A stretch of 64,000 bases of DNA, taken from VRUE01 sp963817905 (lineage in GTDB: Bacteria > Actinomycetota > Thermoleophilia > Solirubrobacterales > 70-9). The position numbers and the translations under genes were made by a program. The notes under the pieces were generated by a model that saw only the letters and a list, made by a program, of their open reading frames with translations, ran no database searches and had not been told where the DNA came from. The DNA is taken from assembly GCA_963817905.1 (NCBI GenBank), contig CAWFPS010000001.1:124001-188000 (forward strand), given 5' to 3'. The number at the start of each line of letters is the position of its first letter. Position 1 is the first letter of the stretch. This document shows positions 25,006-40,000 of this stretch, in pieces.

Positions 25006-28000
25006 GTGGCCAAGCTCTGCCAAGGCATAGTCGCGGTTGCCCTGCTCTTGCTGGGTGGCCAGGGGGTGTTCGCCGAGATCGCGACGGCCGGTCCCTGCGA
25101 TGCGCCAGTCAACGAAATCGTCTGCGAGAACTCCAAGGTCGGCAATCCCGCGACCGAATGGGACATCGAAGGGTCCGGCGACCCAAGCATCCAGGGCTTC
25201 ACCACCGACATCAGCGTCAATCATGGCCAGGCGGTCCGCTTCAAGATCAAGACCGACGCGACCGCCTACCACCTCGACATCTACCGGATGGGCTACTACG
25301 GTGGCGATGGCGCCCGCAAGGTGGCGTCCAGCATCCTGCCCTCGGCGAAACTTCCCCAGAGCCAGCCAGCCTGCAAAACCGAAGGGTCCACCGGTCTCTT
25401 CGACTGTGGCAACTGGTCTGAATCGGCCTCTTGGACGGTGCCGTCGACAGCGGTCTCTGGCATCTACTTCGCCAAGCTGGTGCGGACCGACAAAAGCTCG
25501 GAAGGAAGCCACGATCATTTTCGTCGTGCGCAACGACGAAAGCCACTCGAAGCCTGCTCTTCCAGACCGCCGACTCGACCTGGCAGGCATACAACCGCTA
25601 CGGCGGCAACAGCCTCTACGCCGGCGGCCCGGGAACGAATCCCGAACGCGCCTACAAGGTCAGCTACAACCGGCCACTGACGACCCGCGGGACGACCCCG
25701 GAAGACGCGCCCTTCTCGGCCGAATACCCGATGGTGCGCTGGCTGGAGCGAAACGGCTACGACGTCAGCTACTTCACCGGCGTAGACGATCGCCCGCCGC
25801 GGCGGCGAGATCCTCGCAGCACGAAGCTCTTCCTCTCGGTCGGCCATGACGAGTACTGGTCGGCCGAGCAGCGCGAAAACGTCGAAGCGGCGCGCGAAGC
25901 GGGAGTCAATCTCGCCTTCTTCAGCGGCAACGAGATCTTCTGGAAGACCCGCTGGGAAAACAGCATCGACGGGTCCAGCACCGGCTATCGCACGATCGTC
26001 TGTTACAAGGAGACCCACGCCGGCGCCAAGATCGACCCCGAAACCAAACGTCTGGACCGGAACCTGGCGCGACCCACGCTTCAGCCCGCCGGCTGACGGC
26101 GGCAAGCCCGAGAACTCGCTCAGCGGACAGGCCTTCATGGTCAACTCCGGCACCGGCTCGATCGAAGTGCCGGCGGCGGACGCGAAACTGCGCCTCTGGC
26201 GCAACACCGACGTCGCTTCGCTTAAAGCGGGCGAAACGGCAACTCTGGGCACCGAAACCCTCGGTTATGAGTGGGACGAAGACCTCGACAACGGCGCCCG
26301 GCCGCCGGGGTTGATCGATCTCTCCACGACCACGTTTGAAGTGCAGGATTATCTGATCGACTACGGCTCCAACTACCTGCCCGGGCCGGCAACCCACCAC
26401 CTGACGCTCTACCGGGACGCCGAGCGGAGCGCTGGTCTTCGGCGCCGGCACGGTGCAGTGGTCATGGGGGCTGGACGAAGAACATGACCGCGGCGCCTAT
26501 CCGCGGAATCCGGACTCCCGCATGCAGCAGGCGACGGTGAACCTGTTTGCCGATATGGGCGTGCAGCCGACGACTTTGCAGGAAGGCATCGTCGCGGCAA
26601 CCCAGAGCACCGACACGACGCCGCCGGTGACGACGATCGCCAATCCGGCCGATGGCTCCGCGATCGAAAGCGGAGAGGAGATGACGATCAGCGGCACTGC
26701 CAGCGACGTCGGGGGGCAGGTGGCGGGGGTCGAAGTCTCGACCGACGGTGGAGAATCCTGGCACCCGGCGAAGGGGAAGACCGCCTGGACCTACCCCTGG
26801 ACACCGGGGGAAACGGGCAGCGCGACGATCAAGGCGCGCGCCGCCGACGACAGCGCCAACCTGGAGAAACCGGGCGACCAGAACAGCATCGAAATCGTGC
26901 CCCGCTCGTGCCCCTGTTCGATCTGGGACAGCTCCTTCACCGGCGAACCTGAAACGGACCCGAGCGAGATCGAAGTCGGGGTCAAGTTCCGCGCCGATAC
27001 GCCCGGCTACATCACGGGACTGCGCTTCTACAAGACTCCGCGAAGGCACCGGAACCCATGTCGGCCACCTCTACACGGCAGGCGGGGCGCAGATGGCGGA
27101 AGCGACCTTCACGAAAGAAACCTCCTCCGGCTGGCAACAGGTGGACCTCGCCAAACCGGTCGCGATCAACGCCAACACGACCTACGTTGCTTCCTACTAC
27201 GCGCCCAATGGCCACTACGCGGCGCTGAGTAACTACTTCTCGGTGGTCGGGGCCGACAGCGCGCCGTTGCATGCGCTCGCCGACGGCGTTGACGGCCACA
27301 ACGGCGTCTACCACTATGGAGTCGACGGTACCCTCTTCTCCGGCGCTGGACCGGAATCGTTCCAGGCGACCAACTACATGGTCGATGTTGTCTTCGAGTC
27401 CGAAGAACAGCCGCCGGTGATCTCCAATGTCCAGACGGTCGCTCACAACGACGGCACGGCGATGGTCACCTGGGAGACTGATAAAGCCTCCGACTCCAAA
27501 GTGGATTACGGGACCAGTTCAAGTTCGCTCGGATCGAGTAAAAGCAGCTCGACCCAGGTCACCTCGCACAGCATTCAACTCAGCGGCCTCGCGGCAAACA
27601 CGACCCACTACTTCCGCGTCACCTCGGCGGCGGGGGTCAACACTCGTACCGAACCCAGCCCGCTTCTCTCGCCGCTGAGCTTCATTACTCCACCCGCGGC
27701 CCCGACTCTGACGGGGACCGTTCCGGCGTCGCCGGCGAACAACAACTCGCCAAAAGTGGTGGGCTCCGCGGCGAGCGGGACCACGGTGCGCCTCTACGGC
27801 ACCAGTGGCTGCACCGGTTCACCGCTGGTGACCGCTAGTGCAGCCGAACTGGCAGCGGGCGTGTCCGCGACGGTCGCCGATGACACGAGCACCACCTTCC
27901 GAGCAACCGCCACCGGTTCGGCAAGCGAGGCCTCAGCTTGCTCGGCGGGGCTCACCTATGTTGAGGACTCGACAGCGCCGCAGACGCAGATCAGCTCGGG

Positions 28001-31000
28001 GCCGCCGACCCTAAGCACCTCGGCAAGTGCCGAACTCGAATTCTCCGGCACCGATTCTGGTGGCTCGGGCGTCGCCTCCTATGAGTGCCGGATCGACTCG
28101 ACCGAACCCAGCGCCTGGGCATCGTGCACGTCGCCGAAGACCTACAACTCACTCGCCGACGGCGCCCATAAATTCGAAGTCCGCTCGATCGACACGGCGG
28201 GCAACATCGACACCTCTCCGGCGGCCTCCAACTGGACCGTCGACACAACCGCCCCGATCACGCAGATCGACTCCGGCCCGAGCGCGCTCAGCGCCTCAGG
28301 CACCGCCAATTTCGAATTCTCCGGCACCGACACTGGTGGCTCGGGCGTCGCCTCCTATGAGTGCCGGATCGACTCGACCGAACCCGGCGCCTGGGCATCC
28401 TGCACGTCGCCGAAGACCTACAACTCACTCGCCGACGGCGCCCATAAATTCGAAGTGCGGGCGATCGACACTGCCGGCAACGCCGACAGCAGCCCGGCGG
28501 CCTCCAACTGGACCGTCGACACCACGGCGCCTCAGGTGCAGATCATTTCGGAGCCGGCCTCGATCTCGTCGTCAGCCGAAGCGACCTTCGCCTTCTCGGG
28601 TACAGACATCGGCGGCTCCGGCGTTGCCTCCTACCAGTGTCGACGTGACTCCGAAGCGCCCGGCGCCTGGGAGGTCTGCGGCTCTCCCGAGACCTATAAC
28701 GCCCTCGCCGAGGGTCCCCACAAATTCGAAGTGCGGGCAGTCGACGGCGCCGGCAACGTCACCGCGCCACCTGCGACCTACGCCTGGACGATCGACACCG
28801 TTGCCCCTCAGACCCTGATCGACTCCAATCCGACGGCGGTAACGGCGTCCACCAGTGCCAACTTCAGCTTCTCGGGTTCGGACACCGGCGGCTCGGGCGT
28901 CGCCTCCTATGAGTGTCGGATCGACTCGACCGAACCGAGCGCCTGGGCATCGTGCACGTCGCCGAAGACCTACACCGGCCTCGCCGACGGCGCCCATAAA
29001 TTCGAAGTGAGGGCGATCGACACTGCCGGCAACGCCGACAGCAGCCCGGCGACCTACGCCTGGACCGTCGACACCACCGTGCCCGAGACCCAGATCGACT
29101 CGACCCCGGTTTCCCTGAGCGCTTCGGCCAAAGCCGAATTCGGCTTTGGCGGCAATGACGGCTCGGGGTCCGGAGTCGCCTCGTTCCAGTGCCGCATCGA
29201 CTCCACCGAAGCTGCCGACTGGAAAGCCTGCAGCTCGGTCAAGACCTACGAATCGCTCGCCGACGGCTCCCACAAATTCGAAGTCCGCTCGATCGATGTG
29301 GCCGGCAACACCGACCAGAGCCCGGCAACCTTCAGCTGGACGATCGACACCGCCGCGCCCGACACCCAGATCGACTCCGGCCCCGCTGCGCTGGTCGCCT
29401 CGGCCAACGCCGAACTCAAATTCTCCGGCACCGACACTGGTGGCTCGGGCGTCGCCTCCTATGAGTGCCGGATCGACTCGACCGAACCCAGCGCCTGGAC
29501 ATCCTGCACGTCGCCGAAGACCTACAACTCACTCGCCGACGGCGCCCATAAATTCGAAGTCCGCTCGATCGACACGGCGGGCAACATCGACACCTCTCCG
29601 GCGGCCTCCAACTGGACCGTCGACACAACCGCCCCGATCACGCAGATCGACTCCGGCCCGAGCGCGCTCAGCGCCTCAGGCACCGCCAATTTCGAATTCT
29701 CCGGCACCGACACTGGTGGCTCGGGCGTCGCCTCCTATGAGTGCCGGATCGACTCGACCGAACCCGGCGCCTGGACATCCTGCACGTCGCCGAAGACCTA
29801 CAACTCACTCGCCGACGGCGCCCATAAATTCGAAGTGCGGGCGATCGACACTGCCGGCAATGCCGACCAGAGCCCGGCGACCTTCAGTTGGACCGTCGAC
29901 ACGACCGCCCCACAGACCCAGATCGACTCCAATCCGACGGCGGTAACGGCGTCCACCAGTGCCAACTTCAGCTTCTCGGGTTCGGACACCGGCGGCTCGG
30001 GCGTCGCCTCCTATGAGTGCAGGGTCGACTCGACCGAACCCAGCGCCTGGACATCCTGCACGTCGCCGAAGACCTACAACTCCCTCGCCGACGGCGCCCA
30101 TAAATTCGAAGTCCGCTCGATCGATGTGGCCGGCAATACCGACCAGGGCCCGGCGACCTTCAGCTGGACGATCGACACCACCGCGCCCGACGCCCAGATC
30201 GACTCCGGCCCCGCTGCACTGGTCGCCTCGGCCAACGCCGAACTCGAATTCTCCGGCACCGATTCTGGTGGCTCGGGCGTCGCCTCCTATGAGTGCCGGA
30301 TCGACTCGACCGAACCCAGCGCCTGGGCATCGTGCACGTCGCCGAAGACCTACAACTCACTCGCCGACGGCGCCCATAAATTCGAAGTGAGGGCGATCGA
30401 CACGGCGGGCAACATCGACACCTCTCCGGCGGCCTCCAACTGGACCGTCGACACAACCGCCCCGATCACGCAGATCGACTCCGGCCCGAGTGCGCTCAGC
30501 GCCTCAGGCACCGCCAAATTCGAATTCTCCGGCACCGACACTGGTGGCTCGGGCGTCGCCTCCTATGAGTGTCGGATCGACTCGACCGAACCGAGCGCCT
30601 GGGCATCGTGCACGTCGCCGAAGACCTACACCGGCCTCGCCGACGGCGCCCATATGTTCGAAGTGCGGGCGATCGACACTGCCGGCAATGCCGACAGCAG
30701 CTCGGCGGCCTCCAACTGGACTGTCGACACAACCGCGCCCGATACACAGGTCGACGCTGGGCCGTCGGCTCTGAGCACCTCGGCCGACGCAGAATTCACC
30801 TTCTCCGGTGACGACGGTTCGGGCTCTGGTGTCGCCTCCTACCAGTGTCGCCGCGACTCCGAAGAAGCCAAAGATTGGGTTCCGTGCGGCCCGCCACAGA
30901 CCTATCCCGCCCTCGCCGACGGCGCCCACAAATTCGAAGTCCGCGCCTCCGACCAGGCCGGCAACACCGATCCGAGTCCCGCCGTCTTCAACTGGACCAT

Positions 31001-34000
31001 CGACGCGACCGCGCCGCAGACGCAGATCGATGCCCAGCCCGTGGTGCTCAGCGCGTCCCCAACCGCGCAGTTCACCTTCTCCGGTGACGACGGTTCGGGC
31101 TCTGGTGTCGCCTCCTATGAGTGCAGGGTCGACTCGACCGAGGCGGGCGGCTGGGCGCCGTGCGCCTCGCCCAAGACCTACACCTCACTCGCCGATGGCG
31201 CCCACAAATTCGAAGTGAGGGCAGTCGACGCCGCTGGCAACGTTGACCAGAGCCCGGCGTCCTTCAGTTGGACAGTGGATGCCACCGCGCCCGATTCCCA
31301 AATCAGTTCCAACCCGCTGCTATTGAGCGCCTCCCCGAAAGCCGAATTCAGCTTCACCGGCAGCGACGGATCCGGCTCGGGCGTGGCCTCCTACGAATGC
31401 CGCCTGGACTCGACTCAGTCCATCGACTGGAAAGCCTGCGCCTCGACCAAGGAATACACGGGCCTCGTCGATGGCGCCCACAAATTCGAAGTGCGGGCAA
31501 TCGATCAGTTCGGCAACGTTGACCAGAGTCCGGCGACCTTCAGCTGGACGATCGACACTACCGCCCCGCAGACCCAGATTGACTCCGGCCCGAGTGCGCT
31601 CAGCGCCTCAGGCACCCCCAAATTCGAATTCTCAGGCACCGATTCTGGTGGCTCGGGCGTCGCCTCCTATGAGTGCCGGATCGACTCGACCGAACCCAGC
31701 GCCTGGGCATCGTGCACGTCGCCGAAGACCTACAACTCACTCGCCGACGGCGCCCATAAATTCGAAGTCCGCTCGATCGACACGGCGGGCAACACCGACA
31801 CCTCTCCGGCGACCTCCAACTGGACCGTCGACACAACCGCGCCCGAGACCCAGATCGACTCGAACCCGGTTTCCCTGAGCGCTTCGGCCAAAGCCGAATT
31901 CGGCTTTGGCGGCAATGACGGCTCGGGGTCCGGAGTCGCCTCGTTCCAGTGCCGCATCGACTCGACCGAAGCTGCCGACTGGCAGCCGTGCGCCTCGGTC
32001 AAGACCTACGAATCGCTCGCCGACGGCTCCCACAAATTCGAAGTCCGCTCGATCGATGTGGCGGGCAACGCCGACCAGAGCCCGGCGACCTTCAGCTGGA
32101 CGATCGACACCACCGTGCCCGACACCCAGATCGACTCCGGCCCCGCTGCACTGGTCGCCTCGGCCAGCGCCGAACTCAAATTCTCCGGCACCGATTCTGG
32201 TGGCTCGGGCGTCGCCTCCTATGAGTGCCGGATCGACTCCACCGAAGCTGCCGACTGGCAGTCGTGCACCTCGGCCAAGGAATACAACTCACTCGCCGAC
32301 GGCGCCCATAAATTCGAAGTCCGCTCGATCGACACGGCGGGCAACACCGACACCTCTCCGGCGACCTCCAACTGGACCGTCGACACAACCGCGCCCGAGA
32401 CCCAGATCGACTCGAACCCGGTTTCCCTGAGCGCTTCGGCCAAAGCCGAATTCGGCTTTGGCGGCAATGACGGCTCGGGGTCCGGAGTCGCCTCGTTCCA
32501 GTGCCGCATCGACTCGACCGAAGCTGCCGACTGGCAGCCGTGCGCCTCGGTCAAGACCTACGAATCGCTCGCCGACGGCTCCCACAAATTCGAAGTCCGC
32601 TCGATCGATGTGGCGGGCAACACCGACCAGAGCCCGGCGACCTTCAGCTGGACGATCGACACCACCGTGCCCGACACCCAGATCGACTCCGGCCCCGCTG
32701 CACTGGTCGCCTCGGCCAGCGCCGAACTCAAATTCTCCGGCACCGATTCTGGTGGCTCGGGCGTCGCCTCCTATGAGTGCCGGATCGACTCCACCGAAGT
32801 TGCCGACTGGCAGTCGTGCACCTCGGCCAAGGAATACAACTCACTCGCCGACGGCGCCCATAAATTCGAAGTGCGGGCGATCGACACTGCCGGCAACGCC
32901 GACACCTCTCCGGCGACCTCCAACTGGACCGTCGACACAACCGCGCCCGAGACCCAGATCGACTCGAACCCGGTTTCCCTGAGCGCTTCGGCCAAAGCCG
33001 AATTCGGCTTTGGCGGCAATGACGGCTCGGGGTCCGGAGTCGCCTCGTTCCAGTGCCGCATCGACTCGACCGAAGCTGCCGACTGGCAGCCGTGCGCCTC
33101 GGTCAAGACCTACGAATCGCTCGCCGACGGCTCCCACAAATTCGAAGTCCGCTCGATCGATGTGGCGGGCAACACCGACCAGAGCCCGGCGACCTTCAGC
33201 TGGACGATCGACACCACCGTGCCCGACACCCAGATCGACTCCGGCCCCGCTGCACTGGTCGCCTCGGCCAGCGCCGAACTCAAATTCTCCGGCACCGATT
33301 CTGGTGGCTCGGGCGTCGCCTCCTATGAGTGCCGGATCGACTCCACCGAAGTTGCCGACTGGCAGTCGTGCACCTCGGCCAAGGAATACAACTCACTCGC
33401 CGACGGCGCCCATAAATTCGAAGTCCGCTCGATCGACACGGCGGGCAACACCGACACCTCTCCGGCGACCTCCAACTGGACCGTCGACACCACCGCCCCG
33501 ATCACGCAGATCGACTCCGGCCCGAGCGCGCTCAGCGCCTCAGGCACCGCCAAATTCGAATTCTCCGGCACCGATTCTGGTGGCTCGGGCGTCGCCTCCT
33601 ATGAGTGCCGGATCGACTCGACCGAACCCAGCGCCTGGGCATCGTGCACGTCGCCGAAGACCTACAACTCACTCGCCGACGGCGCCCATAAATTCGAAGT
33701 GCGGGCGATCGACACTGCCGGCAACACCGACAGCAGCCCGGCGGCCTCCAACTGGACCGTCGACACAACCGCTCCCGAGACCCAGATCGACTCGAACCCG
33801 GTTTCCCTGAGCGCTTCGGCCAACGCCGAACTCGAATTCTCAGGCACCGATTCTGGTGGCTCGGGCGTCGCCTCCTATGAGTGCCGGATCGACTCGACCG
33901 AACCCAGCGCCTGGGCATCGTGCACGTCGCCGAAGACCTACAACTCACTCGCCGACGGCGCCCATAAATTCGAAGTCCGCTCGATCGACACGGCGGGCAA

Positions 34001-37000
34001 CACCGACACCTCTCCGGCGACCTCCAACTGGACCGTCGACACCACCGCCCCGATCACGCAGATCGACTCCGGCCCGAGCGCGCTCAGCGCCTCAGGCACC
34101 GCCAAATTCGAATTCTCCGGCACCGATTCTGGTGGCTCGGGCGTCGCCTCCTATGAGTGCCGGATCGACTCGACCGAACCCAGCGCCTGGGCATCGTGCA
34201 CGTCGCCGAAGACCTACAACTCCCTCGCCGACGGCGCCCATAAATTCGAAGTCCGCTCGATCGACACGGCGGGCAACACCGACACCTCTCCGGCGACCTC
34301 CAACTGGACCGTCGACACAACCGCGCCCGAGACCCAGATCGACTCGAACCCGGTTTCCCTGAGCGCTTCGGCCAAAGCCGAATTCGGCTTTGGCGGCAAT
34401 GACGGCTCGGGGTCCGGAGTCGCCTCGTTCCAGTGCCGCATCGACTCGACCGAAGCTGCCGACTGGCAGCCGTGCGCCTCGGTCAAGACCTACGAATCGC
34501 TCGCCGACGGCGCCCATAAATTCGAAGTCCGCTCGATCGACACGGCGGGCAACATCGACACCTCTCCGGCGGCCTCCAACTGGACCGTCGACACAACCGC
34601 CCCGATCACGCAGATCGACTCCGGCCCGAGCGCGCTCAGCGCCTCAGGCACCGCCAATTTCGAATTCTCCGGCACCGACACTGGTGGCTCGGGCGTCGCC
34701 TCCTATGAGTGCCGGATCGACTCCACCGAAGCTGCCGACTGGCAGTCGTGCACCTCGGCCAAGGAATACAACTCCCTCGCCGACGGCGCCCATAAATTCG
34801 AAGTCCGCTCGATCGACACGGCGGGCAACACCGACACCTCTCCGGCGACCTCCAACTGGACCGTCGACACCACCGCCCCGATCACGCAGATCGACTCCGG
34901 CCCGAGCGCGCTCAGCGCCTCAGGCACCGCCAAATTCGAATTCTCCGGCACCGATTCTGGTGGCTCGGGCGTCGCCTCCTATGAGTGCCGGATCGACTCG
35001 ACCGAACCCAGCGCCTGGGCATCGTGCACGTCGCCGAAGACCTACAACTCCCTCGCCGACGGCGCCCATAAATTCGAAGTCCGCTCGATCGACACGGCGG
35101 GCAACACCGACACCTCTCCGGCGACCTCCAACTGGACCGTCGACACAACCGCGCCCGAGACCCAGATCGACTCGAACCCGGTTTCCCTGAGCGCTTCGGC
35201 CAAAGCCGAATTCGGCTTTGGCGGCAATGACGGCTCGGGGTCCGGAGTCGCCTCGTTCCAGTGCCGCATCGACTCGACCGAAGCTGCCGACTGGCAGTCG
35301 TGCACCTCGGCCAAGGAATACAACTCCCTCGCCGACGGCGCCCATAAATTCGAAGTCCGCTCGATCGACACGGCGGGCAACACCGACACCTCTCCGGCGA
35401 CCTCCAACTGGACCGTCGACACCACCGCCCCGATCACGCAGATCGACTCCGGCCCGAGCGCGCTCAGCGCCTCAGGCACCGCCAAATTCGAATTCTCCGG
35501 CACCGATTCTGGTGGCTCGGGCGTCGCCTCCTATGAGTGCCGGATCGACTCCACCGAAGCTGCCGACTGGCAGTCGTGCACCTCGGCCAAGGAATACAAC
35601 TCCCTCGCCGACGGCGCCCATAAATTCGAAGTCCGCTCGATCGACACGGCGGGCAACACCGACACCTCTCCGGCGACCTCCAACTGGACCGTCGACACCA
35701 CCGCCCCGATCACGCAGATCGACTCCGGCCCGAGCGCGCTCAGCGCCTCAGGCACCGCCAAATTCGAATTCTCCGGCACCGATTCTGGTGGCTCGGGCGT
35801 CGCCTCCTATGAGTGCCGGATCGACTCCACCGAAGCTGCCGACTGGCAGCCGTGCGCCTCGGTCAAGACCTACGAATCGCTCGCCGACGGCTCCCACAAA
35901 TTCGAAGTCCGCTCGATCGATGTGGCGGGCAACACCGACCAGAGCCCGGCGACCTTCAGCTGGACGATCGACACCACCGTGCCCGACACCCAGATCGACT
36001 CCGGCCCCGCTGCACTGGTCGCCTCGGCCAGCGCCGAACTCAAATTCTCCGGCACCGATTCTGGTGGCTCGGGCGTCGCCTCCTATGAGTGCCGGATCGA
36101 CTCCACCGAAGCTGCCGACTGGCAGCCGTGCGCCTCGGTCAAGACCTACGAATCGCTCGCCGACGGCTCCCACAAATTCGAAGTCCGCTCGATCGACACG
36201 GCGGGCAACACCGACACCTCTCCGGCGACCTCCAACTGGACCGTCGACACCACCGTGCCCGACACCCAGATCGACTCGAACCCGGTTTCCCTGAGCGCTT
36301 CGGCCAAAGCCGAATTCGGCTTTGGCGGCAATGACGGCTCGGGGTCCGGAGTCGCCTCGTTCCAGTGCCGCATCGACTCGACCGAAGCTGCCGACTGGCA
36401 GCCGTGCGCCTCGGTCAAGACCTACGAATCGCTCGCCGACGGCTCCCACAAATTCGAAGTCCGCTCGATCGATGTGGCGGGCAACACCGACCAGAGCCCG
36501 GCGACCTTCAGCTGGACGATCGACACGGCCCCGCCTGCGGTAGCGATCGATTCCCTGTCCAAGACTCTCATCGGCGCCGGCCAGTCGAGCGAAGTGCATT
36601 GGCACGCCACGGAGAACGGCGCCTTCGAGCTGCGCGTGGGGGGGAGCGACTGCACCAGCGGGACCGTCGTGGCCTCCGGCGCTTACGGCTCCGCACCGGG
36701 TCAACACATCTCCACCGTCGCCGCCACGGATCTCTCAGAAGGCGCGAACGCATTGCGGCTCTGTGTCACCGATGCGGCGGGGAGTCGCGGCGCCACTACT
36801 GCGAGCTTGACCCGAGACACCACCGCCCCCGAGACCCAGATCGACGCCCACCCGGCGGCGCTCTCGATCTCCTCCTCGGCCCAGTTCGCCTTCTCCGGCA
36901 CCGACCTCGGTGGCTCGGGCGTCGCCTCCTATGAATGCCGCCGCGACTCCACCGAAGCGAGCGCCTGGTCCTCCTGCGCCTCCCCGCAGTCCTACGCCTC

Positions 37001-40000
37001 GCTCACAGACGGTGCCCACACCTTCCAGGTCCGCGCCACCGACGTCGCCGGCAACGCCGACGGCTCACCGGCCGCCTTCAATTGGACGGTGGACACGACG
37101 CCGCCCACGGCGACGATCGACTCCGGCCCCTCCGGGCTGACCAACGATGCGACCCCGAGCTTCGAGTTCCACTCCTCCGAGGCAGGCTCTGCCTTCGAGT
37201 GCTCGATCGACACCGGCACTCCGGCCTACGGCCCCTGCTCGGGCCCGGGCTCCCACACCCCCGCCGGCGCCCTCGCCGACGGCCCCCACACCTTCCGCGT
37301 GCGCGCCACCGATGCCGCCGGCAACCTGGGCACGGCGGCGACCCGGGCCTTCACCGTCGACACCACCGCCCCGCCGGCGCCCGAGCTGACCTCCACGGCA
37401 CCGCCCTCGCCGGCGAACAACAACTCGCCCAAGGTGATCGGCTCGGCCCCGGCGGGCTCCACCGTGCGCCTTTACTCCGGCGCGGACTGCTCGGGCACCC
37501 CGCTTGCCACCGTCTCGGCCGCCCAGCTGGCCGCCGGGATCACCGTCTCGGTCCCCGATGACTCGAGCACCTCCTTCCACGCCACCGCGACCACCGCCGC
37601 CGAAAACACCTCCGGCTGTTCGGCCCCGATCGCCTACGTCGAGGACTCGAGCGCGCCGCAGACCCAGATCGACGGGCACCCCGGTGCACTCAGCGCCTCG
37701 GCCACCGCCCAGTTCGAATTCTCCGCCAGCGACGGCTCCGGCTCGGGCGTCGCCTCCTACCAGTGCCGGATCGACTCCACCCAGGGAGTGGACTGGAACG
37801 CCTGCACCTCGCCCAAGGCCTACACCTCGCTCGGCGAGGGAGCCCACAAGCTCGAAGTGCGGGCAATCGACGCCGCCGGCAACACCGACGCCACGCCGGC
37901 CGACTTCGAGTGGAGTATCGACACGGCAGCCCCGCAGACCCAGATCGATACCCACCCGGCCACCCTCGCCACCAGCGCCGCGGCCCAGTTCACCTTCTCG
38001 GGCACCGACGCCGGCGGCTCGGGGGTCGCCTCCTACCAGTGCCGCCGCGACTCCAGCGAAGCGAGCGCCTGGGTCTCCTGCACCTCGCCGCAGTCCTACG
38101 CCACCCTCGCCGACGGTTCCCACAGCTTCGAAGTGCGGGCGATCGACCAGGCCGGCAACGCCGACGCCTCACCGGCCGCCTTCTCCTGGAGCATCGACAC
38201 CACCGCGCCGCAGACCCAGGTCGACACCCACCCGAGCTCACCGAGCAACTCCGCCGCGGCCCAGTTCGCCTTCTCGGGCACCGACACGGGTGGCTCGGGC
38301 GTCGCCTCCTATGAATGCCGCCGCGACTCGAGCCAGGCAGCCGACTGGGAGGCCTGCAGCTCACCGAAGAGCTACGCCTCGCTCGGCGAGGGAGCCCACA
38401 GCTTCGAAGTGCGTGCGGTGGACGTTGCCGGCAACGCCGACGGCTCACCGGCCGCCTTCAACTGGACGGTGGACACGACGCCGCCGAATACCCAGGTCGA
38501 CTCTCACCCGACATCGCTCACCACCGCCACCTCGGCCCAGTTCGCCTTCTCCGGCACCGACACTGGCGGATCCGGGGTCGTCGCCTACGAATGTCGCCGT
38601 GACTCCAGCGAACAGAGCGCCTGGGCAGCCTGTGCTTCTCCCAAGAACTACAGCGCCCTCACCGACGGCGGCCACAAATTCGAGGTTCGCTCGGTGGACG
38701 CCGCCGGCAACGCCGACCAGAGCCCCGCCAGCTTCGACTGGAGCATCGACACCACCGCCCCCGAGACCCAGATCGACGCCCACCCGGCGGCGCTCTCGAT
38801 CTCCTCCTCGGCCCAGTTCGCCTTCTCCGGCACCGACCTCGGTGGCTCGGGCGTCGCCTCCTATGAATGCCGCCGCGACTCCACCGAAGCGAGCGCCTGG
38901 TCCTCCTGCGCCTCCCCGCAGTCCTACGCCTCGCTCACAGACGGTGCCCACACCTTCCAGGTCCGCGCCACCGACGTCGCCGGCAACGCCGACGGCTCAC
39001 CGGCCGCCTTCAATTGGACGGTGGACACGACGCCGCCCACGGCGACGATCGACTCCGGCCCCTCCGGGCTGACCAACGATGCGACCCCGAGCTTCGAGTT
39101 CCACTCCTCCGAGGCAGGCTCTGCCTTCGAGTGCTCGATCGACACCGGCACTCCGGCCTACGGCCCCTGCTCGGGCCCGGGCTCCCACACCCCCGCCGGC
39201 GCCCTCGCCGACGGCCCCCACACCTTCCGCGTGCGCGCCACCGATGCCGCCGGCAACCTGGGCACGGCGGCGACCCGGGCCTTCACCGTCGACACCACCG
39301 CCCCGCCGGCGCCCGAGCTGACCTCCACGGCACCGCCCTCGCCGGCGAACAACAACTCGCCCAAGGTGATCGGCTCGGCCCCGGCGGGCTCCACCGTGCG
39401 CCTTTACTCCGGCGCGGACTGCTCGGGCACCCCGCTTGCCACCGTCTCGGCCGCCCAGCTGGCCGCCGGGATCACCGTCTCGGTCCCCGATGACTCGAGC
39501 ACCTCCTTCCACGCCACCGCGACCACCGCCGCCGAAAACACCTCCGGCTGTTCGGCCCCGATCGCCTACGTCGAGGACTCGAGCGCGCCGCAGACCCAGA
39601 TCGACGGGCACCCGGCCAATCCGGTCAGCTCGGCGATCGCGACGTTCACCTTCTCGGGCACCGACACCAGTGGCTCCGGCATCGCCGGCTATGAATGCCG
39701 CCTCGACTCGAGCCAGGCAGGCGATTGGTCGCTGTGTACCTCACCGAAGAGCTACGCCTCGCTCGGCGAGGGAGCCCACAGCTTCGAAGTGCGTGCGGTG
39801 GACGTTGCCGGCAACGCCGACGGCTCACCGGCCGCCTTCAACTGGACGGTGGACACGACGCCGCCGAATACCCAGGTCGACTCTCACCCGACATCGCTCA
39901 CCACCGCCACCTCGGCCCAGTTCGCCTTCTCCGGCACCGACACTGGCGGATCCGGGGTCGTCGCCTACGAATGTCGCCGTGACTCCAGCGAACAGAGCGC

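Noticed and set aside
25495..27040. Programmed ribosomal frameshifting in the giant gene
   Set aside because: Five sites without a common slippery motif in 1.5 kb are not plausible as programmed events; indel errors or decay explain them better.
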